The notes below the pieces were generated by a model. That model did no database searches. It was not told the origin of the DNA and saw nothing but the letters and a program-made list of their open reading frames with translations. Made by a program: the position numbers and the translations under genes. A DNA stretch of 64,000 nt. Source: Craspedostauros australis. Lineage: Eukaryota; Bacillariophyta; Bacillariophyceae; Mastogloiales; Achnanthaceae. Shown here in pieces: positions 38,274 through 47,922 of this stretch (the stretch's first letter is position 1; the number at the start of each line of letters is the position of its first letter). The stretch lies in NCBI GenBank assembly GCA_026770025.1, contig JAMXDE010000019.1, positions 744,001 to 808,000 of the forward strand, written 5' to 3'.

Positions 38274-40073
38274 ATGGATCAAGCCGCGGTGGATGAACTC
38301 CACGAGGCTCTTTCTAGTGGAGATCTGAGGGCTTTCAAAAAGTGGATCTGGCGCAATCTGGGAATTGATGTCCTCAGCGTCGATCACAATGATGGCGCTA
38401 CTGCACTCCATTTGGCGTGCGGCTATGGCAATTTGGATATTGTCAGATACCTGGTGGAAACACGCGGCGCTAACATCAACATGAAAGACAATGATGGCAA
38501 CACTGCACTCCATTTGGCATGCGTCAATGGCAGTTTGGATATTGTCAAATACCTGGTGAAAAGACGTGGCGCGAGCATCAATGTAAAAGACGACAATGGC
38601 GCCACTGCACTCCTTTATGCGTGTGGCAACGGCAATTTGGATGTTGTCAAATACCTGGTGGAAACAAGCGGCGCTAACATCAACGTGAAAGACAACGATG
38701 GCAACACTGCACTCCATTATGCGTGCCACTACGGCGTTTTAGATGTTGTCAAATACCTGGTGGAAACAAGCGGCGCTAACATCAACGTGAATGATAACAA
38801 CGGGAAGACTGCGCTCCATCATGCGTGCGCCAACGGCAACTTGGATATTGTCAAATACCTGGTGGAATCACACAACGCCGATATCAACCTTCGAGACAAG
38901 TACAACGGCACTCCACTGCACGACGCATGTGAAAATGGCCATCTACGTGTTGTCCAATATCTGGTTGAATCATCCGCCGCCAACTTTTCTGTTCGAAACG
39001 TATGGAATGCAACAGCTCTTGATGTCGCCAAAACGAACAACCATACCAACATCATCGAGTTCTTTGCAAACTACTCCCTCCACCTATACTCCCATCCGCA
39101 GCAGCAACACAAACAAAGCACCATTTCCGAAGCTGCAGAAGCACATCACCAACAAAAACCAGGCAGCATCACAAAGCTCGACGCTGATGACAGTGTCCGT
39201 GTCGACCAAGATCGACTTGATTCCTTCCGCAAGGAAGCTATGGGTGATGTCAGCTTCTTGTGCGGAGAGGGTGACGAGCAACAAGAAATCAAGGCGAATA
39301 GTGGAATCCTCTTGACCACCGTGCCGGCCATCAAGCAGCTCATCAGCTTTGCAGAGCAAGGTCGAGACCAACCTCGGATCGAAACGGGCTCATCACCATC
39401 GTCATCTCCAGGCATCACCGACAACGACAGCATTACCATTCGGCTTCCGACCTTCCATCCCAAATATGTCCGATTCGTTCTCAAGTGCATCTACGCGGGA
39501 GGTGTCTCTTTCAAAGATGATGACTTCGGCGGTGGTGGCACGGCTGGACTTGAAGATTTGCAGCAGGTGATATTAGTTGCCGATGAATTTGGCTTTTGGC
39601 GACTCAAGCTCGTCATCGAGGCGGAGCTGATTCGTTCCCACCTCACAGAAGAGACGATGGTCGACATGCTGCTGTTTGCCGATGACCGCGAGTGCGTGAT
39701 GTTGAAGGATGCGGCGATGAAGATGGCTGCGGAGAACTCGTCGTCTCTGTTCACCCATCCGCAGTTTTCCAAGTTGGTCGAAAAAAGTATGTTGCTGGGA
39801 GAAATTTACGCGCAGTGCAGCGAAGGCGTATCAAAGACTGAAGTTCGAAATGGCAGCAACGATGTGCCTGCAAAGATGACGGAGATGTACGAGGTGTCGT
39901 ACGGAGAGAAAAGCATGCGTATGGAATCGCACCTGGATCGAGCGCTGCCGCCGGAACCCGTACGATCCGATGAGCACATCTCCGGGTTATATTTCGCTCT
40001 TGGAGGACTATTCGCGGTGCTTTGTCTCATTTGGTATGTCTTGTCTGGAAGAAGACATGCACGTAAGGTTTGA
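38274..40073 (+). CDS. ankyrin-repeat/BTB protein with C-terminal membrane anchor
   Basis: 599 residues from ATG 38274, chosen for its strong context (gccaccatgg) and because upstream codons lack features. Seven ankyrin repeats of 34 residues at about 39-275 (DGNTALHLACVNGSLDIVKY; NGKTALHHACANGNLDIVKY), then a polar linker and a BTB/POZ domain at about 330-455 (GDVSFLCGEGDEQQEIKANS; FVLKCIYAGGV). A BACK-like helical region follows (EETMVDMLLFADDRECVMLK), then a single hydrophobic helix near the C-terminus (GLYFALGGLFAVLCLIWYVL) and a basic end (GRRHARKV). BTB proteins commonly serve as Cullin-3 substrate adaptors, with ankyrin repeats for partner binding. The tail anchor would place such an adaptor on an organelle membrane with its domains in the cytosol (inference). 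The 102-bp repeats are very alike in DNA, suggesting recent expansion. Confidence 0.88.
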   Translation: MDQAAVDELHEALSSGDLRAFKKWIWRNLGIDVLSVDHNDGATALHLACGYGNLDIVRYLVETRGANINMKDNDGNTALHLACVNGSLDIVKYLVKRRGASINVKDDNGATALLYACGNGNLDVVKYLVETSGANINVKDNDGNTALHYACHYGVLDVVKYLVETSGANINVNDNNGKTALHHACANGNLDIVKYLVESHNADINLRDKYNGTPLHDACENGHLRVVQYLVESSAANFSVRNVWNATALDVAKTNNHTNIIEFFANYSLHLYSHPQQQHKQSTISEAAEAHHQQKPGSITKLDADDSVRVDQDRLDSFRKEAMGDVSFLCGEGDEQQEIKANSGILLTTVPAIKQLISFAEQGRDQPRIETGSSPSSSPGITDNDSITIRLPTFHPKYVRFVLKCIYAGGVSFKDDDFGGGGTAGLEDLQQVILVADEFGFWRLKLVIEAELIRSHLTEETMVDMLLFADDRECVMLKDAAMKMAAENSSSLFTHPQFSKLVEKSMLLGEIYAQCSEGVSKTEVRNGSNDVPAKMTEMYEVSYGEKSMRMESHLDRALPPEPVRSDEHISGLYFALGGLFAVLCLIWYVLSGRRHARKV

Positions 40074-40213
40074 ACAGCGTATTACTTACTCAATCCATCT
40101 GCATTTGCGAGTCAGCCTGGCCATACCACACTGATACAGCAAGAATAGAGTTCTACACTATCAATATATTGCAGACGGATATTGGTTTCTTGTGTTACTA
40201 TGGCATGCAATGG

Positions 40214-43174
40214 TCAAAGGCCTTCGCAGGCGAATGTGTTTGGTCCAGGACAGTCATCACCCGCGTTGTCGATGACGTACGTGAGCGTGAAGTCATTGCC
40301 GCACATCCTTCCCGGCAAACAGTCGGCACAACTCATACCAGTCGCATCGCAGATCCCCTCTCTCACGATGAGGTCATTTACGGCGAAGTCATTCTCCGCA
40401 ATCTTGCTGCATGCACTATCTCCCTTGTATGCGTCCTTTTCGATCGTCAAACTTCCAGAAGTCTTGCCGAGCACCTGTGCATGGACATTCTCACATGCCG
40501 TATTCCCCTGGCATGCATTCTCTCCGATGAATACATTGGCGGTGACTTGTGGTGCAGCTAGTTGCAGCATTCGGATTGCAATGCTTCTGCATGCACTGTC
40601 AGCATTGCAGGCCCCCGTTTCAAATCTGATATTGCCGTAGATGTACCCTCCTGAACCTCTGCAACTATTGGCAGCCGTGCATGCTCCTGGTCCAATCACC
40701 CTGAAGCCAATGGTGAAATCCACTGGCGGAGTTTGAACAGATCCCAACCCATTGCAGGCGTTGTTCTCTGTGCAACTTTCGAGGATGATGCTGTCAGGGG
40801 TGAGGAGCTTGCAAGCCGAATTTCCGAGACAGGATCCGTCACTCACGGTCATCACGCCAGACGACGTGTCGGTGGAGCAACCGTTCGTCCCTGTGCAGCA
40901 GTCGGTGTCACATTGGGTTGTCACAACATCAGGCGCACCCGTAAAGAGTTTCTTCGTTCCATCCACTGCTGCCAACAGCGCTGCAGTGACGCTTGCATCG
41001 TTTTTCATCTTATCGAACCGTGCCTGGGCCACCGCCAACGTCACGGGCTGCGGAGTCGCTTCGTCGTTGCATCCAAAGACGCTCTTGATCATCCTCTCCT
41101 TCTCATTATCAAGGTCATCAACCATGGAGACGAAGTCTGCGCATATGCCTGTCGCACCATCACATGAGACGTCACCAACAACATCATTGAAGGTCGATAG
41201 GCCATTTCCAGGTGTTTCGAGGCAACCCACGTTGAAGGTTGCTGGAGGACCAGTTGGCTGAGGTGTCTCTGTGGGTGTCGAGCTCGGCAGGTCCGACGGT
41301 AGGCTTGATGGGAGGGCGGACGGCATATCCGACGGCAAAGAACTTGCCGAAGGAACCATGGATGGCATATCCGACGGCCATGAGCTCGGCACAGCTGACG
41401 GTGCACCAGATGGTGGAGTAGATGGAGTTTGCGACGGTCTCTCTGACGGGGACAAAATCGGGGCACGCGACGGAATATCGGAGGGATGTTGGGACGGAGT
41501 ATCGGACGGTGTCTGAGAAGGCGATGAGCTGGGGATGCCCGACGGTATCTCGGATGGAAGGCTGGACGGAAGATCTGACGGAGATTGCGAGGGAAGGTGG
41601 GATGGCCCGTCAGATGGCGATGAGCTTGGCGTATCGGATGCCAAGATGGTTGGGTTGCTGGTTGGGGCGGCCGTAAGCGGTGTTGGGAAGGGAGTCGGAA
41701 ACAAGGTCGGGCAGTCTGTGGGTAAGGTGCCCTTACCAACACAAAACTTATCCACTTTATCCCCTGTTGGGTTGTGGTTGCTATCGCTACCTCCCTTTGG
41801 ACAGGCCCCATCAACATCGCTGATGATGTAGACTTCGTCAGCGCTGCACTCCGTCTTCGTCGTGCATCCCCTGCAGCTGTCAACGCTGCCACATCCACCA
41901 GGAGGGACAATGATGTCCGTTCTCATCCTATCGTTGAAGCCCATCTTTTCGCATGAGCCATTAGCGGTGCATCCACCAGCACCGATGCTCAGGCTTCCTG
42001 CATACTTGCCAGCAGTACCATGATCCACAGTCGAGTGGGCATCCTTGCAGGAATTGCTGCCGACGCAAGCATTCGAGCCAATGTCGATGTGACTGCGGAA
42101 GCGGAAAGATGCCCCTGACTGCTTGACGCGGCGTCCGGCTGCGTTGCATGAGTTTGATCCGATGCATGCGCCTTGTTGGATGGTCACGTCGCCATGAGAT
42201 CTATGCCCGACTCCCTCGCAAGATTGAGGGGTGGTGCATGCCATCTCGCCAACGAAGGTGACTCCCGTGATGGACGGGTTGATCTCGTTCTCATTCATGG
42301 ATTCGCATGCACTCGCGCCAGTGCAGGAGGAATCGAGAATGAGCGGGTTGGGGCCCATGTCCTTGCAGGCGCTACCGCCGGTACATGCAGTGACCGCGAT
42401 GGTCATGAAGGGAGGAGAAGGAGAGGCGGAAACAGTGGTCGAGGTGCATCCAGACGCTCCTTGGCAGCAAGCGGTGTCGACGGAAGGTGATTGCGTCGTG
42501 GCGATGACCATGCATGCTGCCTTCATTGCATCCGGTCTCTCGGTGACGAGAGTCATACCAACATCAGCCACCAACGTGAGTTGTTCAGCGAGCATGTCAT
42601 CGGCAGCGTATTTGTTGAAGAGCTTGCGCGCCGCTCCTTCACCGAGGTTCCCTGCACATGCAAAGAAGTTCTGCAGCGCCGCAGATTCCTTGACGGCGGT
42701 GATGGCCTCGCGACAGGATGGCTTGGCGGCGTTGCAGATGATGGTCTTGGCATTGGCTTCCTCTGGTGTGAGGGTGGTGGTACCGTCCGGTTTGCAGACG
42801 ACAGAGATGGAGGAATCGAAGCCCGACGGGGGCGCTGCCGGTTTGGACGTTGGGAGGAGAGTGGGCTGTGAGGTCGGCGTCATTGAGGACATCTCAGATC
42901 GCAAGGCGGTCGGCGGCCCAGTGGGTAATGCGGTCGGCACGATTGTTTCTGGTCCAGCCGGATTTTCAGTAGGTGGCGTGCGGTTGCTCTTGTTATCCTT
43001 GCTGGTTTTCGTGGCACCGCCGGCGTCCTTGAGGATGCGGGTCTTCTCCATTATCATGTGGAGTTCGTTAGTTGGATCCACGAGATTTGTACTGCCACGC
43101 AGCGCAGCATGGGCCGTTATCGTGTTGGCGAGAACAAGAAAGGCCGAGAAGGCCGCTTTGCCGTTGATCATCAT
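40214..43174 (-). CDS. gene D: secreted Cys-rich two-half protein, longest PS linker
   Basis: 986 residues from ATG 43174 (second ATG at 43171), chosen because it opens the family signal peptide (KAAFSAFLVLANTITAHAAL); the upstream open frame has no family match. Same plan as genes A-C: helical module (CREAITAVKESAALQNFFAC), CC pair (TACCQGASGC), Cys ladder (TACTGGSACKDMG; GACIGSNSCNAAG), linker, then the second module and ladder ending NTFACEGL. The central linker (about 41250-41690 on the plus strand) is the longest of the four, a PSxxPS array of roughly 150 residues (PSDMPSALPSSLPSDLPSS). More diverged from B and C than they are from each other, and its flanks do not match theirs, so it split earlier. 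It converges on the ankyrin-BTB gene with only 140 bp between stop codons. Confidence 0.85.
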   Translation of the reverse strand: MMINGKAAFSAFLVLANTITAHAALRGSTNLVDPTNELHMIMEKTRILKDAGGATKTSKDNKSNRTPPTENPAGPETIVPTALPTGPPTALRSEMSSMTPTSQPTLLPTSKPAAPPSGFDSSISVVCKPDGTTTLTPEEANAKTIICNAAKPSCREAITAVKESAALQNFFACAGNLGEGAARKLFNKYAADDMLAEQLTLVADVGMTLVTERPDAMKAACMVIATTQSPSVDTACCQGASGCTSTTVSASPSPPFMTIAVTACTGGSACKDMGPNPLILDSSCTGASACESMNENEINPSITGVTFVGEMACTTPQSCEGVGHRSHGDVTIQQGACIGSNSCNAAGRRVKQSGASFRFRSHIDIGSNACVGSNSCKDAHSTVDHGTAGKYAGSLSIGAGGCTANGSCEKMGFNDRMRTDIIVPPGGCGSVDSCRGCTTKTECSADEVYIISDVDGACPKGGSDSNHNPTGDKVDKFCVGKGTLPTDCPTLFPTPFPTPLTAAPTSNPTILASDTPSSSPSDGPSHLPSQSPSDLPSSLPSEIPSGIPSSSPSQTPSDTPSQHPSDIPSRAPILSPSERPSQTPSTPPSGAPSAVPSSWPSDMPSMVPSASSLPSDMPSALPSSLPSDLPSSTPTETPQPTGPPATFNVGCLETPGNGLSTFNDVVGDVSCDGATGICADFVSMVDDLDNEKERMIKSVFGCNDEATPQPVTLAVAQARFDKMKNDASVTAALLAAVDGTKKLFTGAPDVVTTQCDTDCCTGTNGCSTDTSSGVMTVSDGSCLGNSACKLLTPDSIILESCTENNACNGLGSVQTPPVDFTIGFRVIGPGACTAANSCRGSGGYIYGNIRFETGACNADSACRSIAIRMLQLAAPQVTANVFIGENACQGNTACENVHAQVLGKTSGSLTIEKDAYKGDSACSKIAENDFAVNDLIVREGICDATGMSCADCLPGRMCGNDFTLTYVIDNAGDDCPGPNTFACEGL

Positions 43175-43864
43175 TTCCGCTGCTGTTGTCGCGATACGTG
43201 ATACTGTGGTGCGTGGGGCACTATTGTGTTTGGGTACGAGTGAAGCGCAGGCGTATAATTCACACCATACATGCAACGAACGTTGTATTGCAGTGCAGTT
43301 GCCCACGCCAATTCCGTACCGTTGAGAAATCAGGGGCGTTGCCATGTGCGTCCGACGTATTTGCGTGCAAGGCGGATTTGCGTGGAATTGTCGCAGTTGG
43401 AGATGTGCGCGGCGCACCAGGTCATAGCGGTTCGTTCGAACGATGTTTGCGGCAGCGATTACATTCCGTGTCCAATGGACACACAACACGGCCGCCATCC
43501 ACGATGCCAATCATTCCGCATCGTGGTGCATCCATTCGGACAGACTTAAATTTAAGCACGTTGGCACCATCCGATAAGTTATGCACATGAATCGAGAAGT
43601 AACAGTGTGAGTCGATTGGGATCGGGAGAGCACGAACACCAGTGCGCACCAAGGTACGAGTGCGGAGTAATACCCATCTGGTGTCGATGTGACAAGCCAG
43701 TATGCGAGCAGAACGATGTGGACCGGGCGGAGGCGAAGCTGCGCATCTCTTCAATGATGAAACGTGGAAGGGTGAATTGGGATGCAAGCGTCCCATCTCC
43801 ACGGCACCCATGTACGTTGTCGTTTCAGCAAGGCATTTCATCAAGGCTGCTACGTCATCTGTCG
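43175..43864. other. intergenic, 5' flank of gene D
   Basis: No supported gene. The minus-strand frame that runs into gene D from 43510 is open but shows no family similarity. Confidence 0.5.
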
Positions 43865-44029
43865 TGCTCGACAGCTTTCACTGTACTTCTTACCTTCACT
43901 AATCGTATTCATCGAAAATACTGATCTGAGATTGTCTTGGGGCAGCTCACAATTACAGAACAAAAGCTCCGACCAGGGCACGCAACAACAGGCCAATACG
44001 CCCACAGAAGTTACTTGTGCACTTTGACA
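43865..44029 (+). repeat. diverged solo LTR of a copia element (fossil)
   Basis: About 165 bp resembling the 170-bp LTRs at 4713 and 10430. The shared block gctccgaccagggcacgcaa is followed by ccaatacg, and the end matches (agttacttg...tttgaca). No internal region or partner LTR lies nearby, so it looks like the remains of recombination between two LTRs. Clearly older than the whole-looking element. The left boundary is uncertain and no target duplication is seen. Confidence 0.75.
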
Positions 44030-44087
44030 CTTTTCACCAGATGCAGTACGTTCTGGCTGATCTGTCGTCGGGACAAGAAGAATCCCC

Positions 44088-46796
44088 TCATGGAAGCGTT
44101 GAATGATCCGAACGCCATGCATTGTAGTGCTGTTGATGTTGCTGGTACGGCATTGGTGGCGTTGAAACGTTGCCGTGTTGTGGTGGCTGTTGTTCTTGCC
44201 GTGGCGGCTGCTGTTGCCATGTTTGTTGTTCTCCCCCAACACAGTAACGTTGCTGCCACAGTCGGTATTCCCAACACAGTTGTTGCTGTCGCATCGCTTG
44301 CAGTTCTTGATGGTGCTGGGCAGCCCGCTGCGTCTGTTGCAGCAGTAGTTGACGCTGCTTTGATGGTTGTTGCTGTTTTTCATGTTGCATTGCTTGGCGT
44401 TGCTTTGATCCATGTTTTTGTTGAACAGTGTTGAGGTGTCGTATGATGCGCCGTTTCCTTGCTTGGGCTTGCTGTTGCGACACTTTCTGTTGTGTTGCTT
44501 TCTGTTGAGTTGCTTTCTGTGACAGTTGCTTGGCATGCGGTTGCGGTGGTTTGGCACGCTGTTGCGGAGGTTGTGATCGTCGCACTTGCGCTGGAGGAGC
44601 TTGCACGAGTGGCGGTATCCGACCTTGCACCCGTGGGAGTAGCGGAATTTGCACAATTGGCAGTGTGCAAGCTTGCACGATTGGCAGTCTGCGAGCTTGC
44701 ACGCGAGGGAGTGACCGGCCATGCACGAGTGACACTGGCTGAGCTTGCGCTGGCTGAGCTTGCACTGACGGAGTTTCCGCTTGCGGAATGTGCATCGATT
44801 GGTCTTGCGATGATTGCCCTTGCAAGGAGGTATGCTGTTCCGTTTGTATGTCATGTTGTCGTGATTCCTTGCGCGCGGTCTGGCCATTCGCTAGTTGGGG
44901 CTGGCCTTGTGGCGGCTGTTTCTGCGGGATCTGAGCTTTCAGTGGCTGAGCATGCAATGACCGAGAATGCAATGATCGAGAGAGCACTTGTTGAGTTTGC
45001 AATGGCTGCACTTGTGGTGGTTTCGCTTGCGCTGATCTCATGTGCAATAGCTTACCTTGCACTTGTTTCGCTGGCACTTGTTTCGCTGGCACTTGAGTGG
45101 CTTGCGACGGCTCAGCTTGTGATGGTTCGGCTTGCTGTTGCAAAGTTCGATCTTGCGTTGGCTTTGGTGGCTGTTGCACAGCCAGCACTACTGGCTTCGC
45201 GGGTTGTGCTTCGGCTTGCGGTGAATTTGATTGCTGCAGTTGGGTTTGCTGTGGTGGATCTTCCACTTGCGTCGTTCGCAAAGGCTGATTCTGTGGTTGC
45301 GGAACTTCCACTGGCTCGCGCTGCCCTTGCGGTGGTTGATGCTGCGTTGGTTGGTCTTGATGTGGCGCGACTTGCTGTGGCTGATCTCCCACTGGTTGTG
45401 CTTGCGCCGGTTGCTTTCGTGGCGTTATTGTTTGCTGTTGCGGAGTTTCCGCTGGCTGGACTTCGATTGACTGGACTTCCTTTGTCAGCGTGTGCTGTAG
45501 TTGATCTGCTGTTGGCTCCAGTTGCTTGCGCGTCGCTTGCTCGTGCATTGGCTGGGCCTGATGAGACGCAGGTTGCGCTGACTGAACTTCCACTGATTGA
45601 ACTTCCACTCGCTCGTGTTGGTCTTGCGGCAGTTGATCTTGCATGGATGCAGATCGTGGTGGTTGACGTTGCAATGCTTGATGTGGCTTCGCTTTATCTT
45701 GCGATGGTTGAGTCTGGGCTTCCAACGGTTGGCTATGATTTGATGAATCGTCCGTGGGTTGATCCTTCTGCGGTGGTGGATCGTGCGATGATGTATCTTG
45801 CAGCGCTTGGTCTTGCAATGCTTGCTCCTCCACGGCCTCTGTTGGTTGCGGTGATGCCTCCTGCGCCGATCGTTTCCGTGATTGCTGCTGCGCTTCTAAT
45901 TTGATGCATGGCGTCTCCTGCTCGAGCTGCGCCACCTGGGCCTCAAGTTCACATTTCTCCTTCTCCAAGGCAAGCAACCTGGTCTGCGTCTTCAGCAGCT
46001 TGACTCTCTTCGTGCGCACCTTGATGACCTTCGCGATCCACGTGAGCTGATTCTGAGTTTGCACGATGTCTGCGTCGATGTTTTCCTCCGAAGGATGCGC
46101 AGCAGACTTGCTGTCATTGTTCGGACATGCATCGTCGTACGAACCATCTTCGTTGTCGGCGCCATCATCGACGAGGAAGGAGGCTTCGTCATCATCAAAG
46201 TCTTCCTCGAGCATGCTGCTGTGGCGACTATCGCTTTCGCTCGCATAGACTTCCTCGCTTTCGCTACCGCTTTCATCGGCACTGCCATTCTCACTGTCGC
46301 TGTTGATGGAACTTGCGCTGGAACTGCCACTGTCATTGGCAATCACACTATTGCTTTCGTCGTCACCCTGGTTGTCACCCCCACTGACACTCTCACTAGC
46401 ACTAGCACTAGCACTAGCACAGGCGCTCTCACTAGCACTCTCACTGACACTCTCGCTAGCACTCTCACTGGCGCTCTCACTAGCACTCCCACTAGCACTA
46501 GCACTCTCACTATCAACCCCCCTTCCACCCCTCCCACCACCCCTGCGACGCTGCGCAAGAAAGTGTTGGAGATCTCGCTGCGTGCGATCCAACGGGATGG
46601 AGGTGTTGGTGGTCTGAAAGATCTCCACTTGAGCCCTGGCAATGCTGATGTTCAAGGCCTGCGCCACGCAGTCGGCACGTTGCCGATTGAACTGGCGAAT
46701 ACGCATCATGAAGCTCTCGTGGATGGTGGCCGCATCGCCTTCGTCGTGTGCCAATCTCGCCATCCTGGCCTCGAGGGGGTGCCATGGGCGCGGCAT
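44088..46796 (-). CDS. very Gln-rich protein with acidic Ser-Glu repeats, unknown function
   Basis: 902 residues from ATG 46796 (MPRPWHPLEARMARLAHDEG); the frame is open upstream but that part lacks features. Order: a folded-looking N-terminus (FMMRIRQFNRQRADCVAQAL), an Arg/Gly patch, a (SES/SAS)n acidic run encoded at 46380-46510, and an acidic Asp/Glu/Ser stretch. A coiled coil of about 60 residues follows (RTKRVKLLKTQTRLLALEKE), then more than 500 residues of Gln/Pro/Ala short-period repeats (LPIVQACTLPIVQIPLLPRV; KATQQKATQQKVSQQ) with a Gln-rich end. Low-complexity Gln proteins like this often act in transcription or condensates, but nothing here identifies a role. The antisense strand is also open over long stretches because of the repeats. 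A solo LTR begins 59 bp past the stop. Confidence 0.65.
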   Translation of the reverse strand: MPRPWHPLEARMARLAHDEGDAATIHESFMMRIRQFNRQRADCVAQALNISIARAQVEIFQTTNTSIPLDRTQRDLQHFLAQRRRGGGRGGRGVDSESASASGSASESASESASESVSESASESACASASASASESVSGGDNQGDDESNSVIANDSGSSSASSINSDSENGSADESGSESEEVYASESDSRHSSMLEEDFDDDEASFLVDDGADNEDGSYDDACPNNDSKSAAHPSEENIDADIVQTQNQLTWIAKVIKVRTKRVKLLKTQTRLLALEKEKCELEAQVAQLEQETPCIKLEAQQQSRKRSAQEASPQPTEAVEEQALQDQALQDTSSHDPPPQKDQPTDDSSNHSQPLEAQTQPSQDKAKPHQALQRQPPRSASMQDQLPQDQHERVEVQSVEVQSAQPASHQAQPMHEQATRKQLEPTADQLQHTLTKEVQSIEVQPAETPQQQTITPRKQPAQAQPVGDQPQQVAPHQDQPTQHQPPQGQREPVEVPQPQNQPLRTTQVEDPPQQTQLQQSNSPQAEAQPAKPVVLAVQQPPKPTQDRTLQQQAEPSQAEPSQATQVPAKQVPAKQVQGKLLHMRSAQAKPPQVQPLQTQQVLSRSLHSRSLHAQPLKAQIPQKQPPQGQPQLANGQTARKESRQHDIQTEQHTSLQGQSSQDQSMHIPQAETPSVQAQPAQAQPVSLVHGRSLPRVQARRLPIVQACTLPIVQIPLLPRVQGRIPPLVQAPPAQVRRSQPPQQRAKPPQPHAKQLSQKATQQKATQQKVSQQQAQARKRRIIRHLNTVQQKHGSKQRQAMQHEKQQQPSKQRQLLLQQTQRAAQHHQELQAMRQQQLCWEYRLWQQRYCVGGEQQTWQQQPPRQEQQPPQHGNVSTPPMPYQQHQQHYNAWRSDHSTLP

Positions 46797-47922
46797 TGTT
46801 GTTGTTGCGTAGTGGTACTGTGTCGATTGTACTATACGTAATGTAGTATGCGTGGAGTCGCAGTTTATGACAATCCAATGCCATCGCCAAGAATGATGTG
46901 GAGATTGTGGATGCAAGTCCACGTTTTTGTTTTGCTTTGCGTTCAGCACAACAACAACGATGGGCGACAAGAATTGTTCGCGCCATCGTGGCGATTTCGA
47001 CTACTGCGACTGCAATGAGAACGCAAATTCAGCGATCGTGTTGTGCGGGGACACCCGGCAAGTGCATCAAATACTTCAGTTTACGACTAGTACGACCCCA
47101 AAGTGCTTTTTGTCATTTGTTGTGTTTCTTCGTTGTTTGTGAGATGTTGACAAAGCAATGTCGCAGCGACGTCTTCGTTTGATTCATTGATATTACCACT
47201 TTATCAATCGGTGTTACTCGGACAAATCTAGTCATTGCTTCCGTTTGGTTGAAGTGTCATCGAGTCCCGTCGAACCTGCTTCCTTTTGCATTTAATGCAC
47301 TTGGAGTGCATTTAATGCATTTGGGGTTCAAAAAATGCACTTGAAGTGCATTAAATGCATTTGAAGTGCATTAAATGCAATTGGAGTGCATTAAATGCAT
47401 TTGGAGTGCATTAAATGCACTTTCAGTTGTGCATCAGATTGATTCGTGACTTAAACAACTACAGTCACAACGGCGGTCATTGGACACTAATAGACGATCT
47501 CGTTAAATATGATACTTAACGACACGACATGTACTGGTCATTTTCAGCGAATGCAACGACACAGATTGTGTAGGCAAGACTAATTCGATTAAACAGTCTC
47601 GATTCATCTCTCTGGTCAAACGAGTCAAACAACGCACGTTTCAATGGACTTGCCGGGTGTCCCGGTGCATCAATTCGCGCATTCGTGTTGGCGCAATCTC
47701 CAAATTGTGCATTCTCCACATCTTGGAAGGAACGAGTGGTCGTATGCATCAAGCAGAGTGCAAATCATAGAGTGGAGCAGCAAAGAGTAGTACTCTACTC
47801 TGCATTCATTGGAGTATGTAGAATGTAGTGTGATGTAATGCTTCGATAAGAATGAATTGAAGAATATTTCGCCACCACGATACCATACCATGATGTAATA
47901 CCACGATGCTCTGTGCCTCTGA
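46797..47922. other. intergenic with 20-bp satellite-like array
   Basis: No supported gene. The only structured part is the tandem array at 47288-47431. Confidence 0.55.
47288..47431. repeat. 20-bp tandem repeat with palindromic core, about 6.5 units
   Basis: Six full units start at 47297, 47317, 47337, 47357, 47377 and 47397, with partial units on both sides. A typical unit is gcatttggagtgcattaaat. Where units join, tgcattaaatgca forms an inverted repeat, so every period carries one palindrome-like core. Differences between units are mostly point changes, one unit (47317) being most diverged. Confidence 0.9.

Noticed and set aside
38109-38729. 206-codon minus-strand frame with internal repeats
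   Set aside because: Mirror of the 102-bp ankyrin repeats.
41271-41831. Plus-strand frames with DGxxDG repeats
   Set aside because: Antisense reading of the PSxxPS linker of gene D.
44459-45904. 481-codon plus-strand open frame rich in Ala/Leu/Val
   Set aside because: It is the mirror of the Gln/Pro/Ala repeats of the Gln-rich gene on the other strand; hydrophobic composition without domain features.
47288-47431. Considered as a CRISPR array
   Set aside because: Direct 20-bp tandem units with no unique spacers, in a eukaryotic context.
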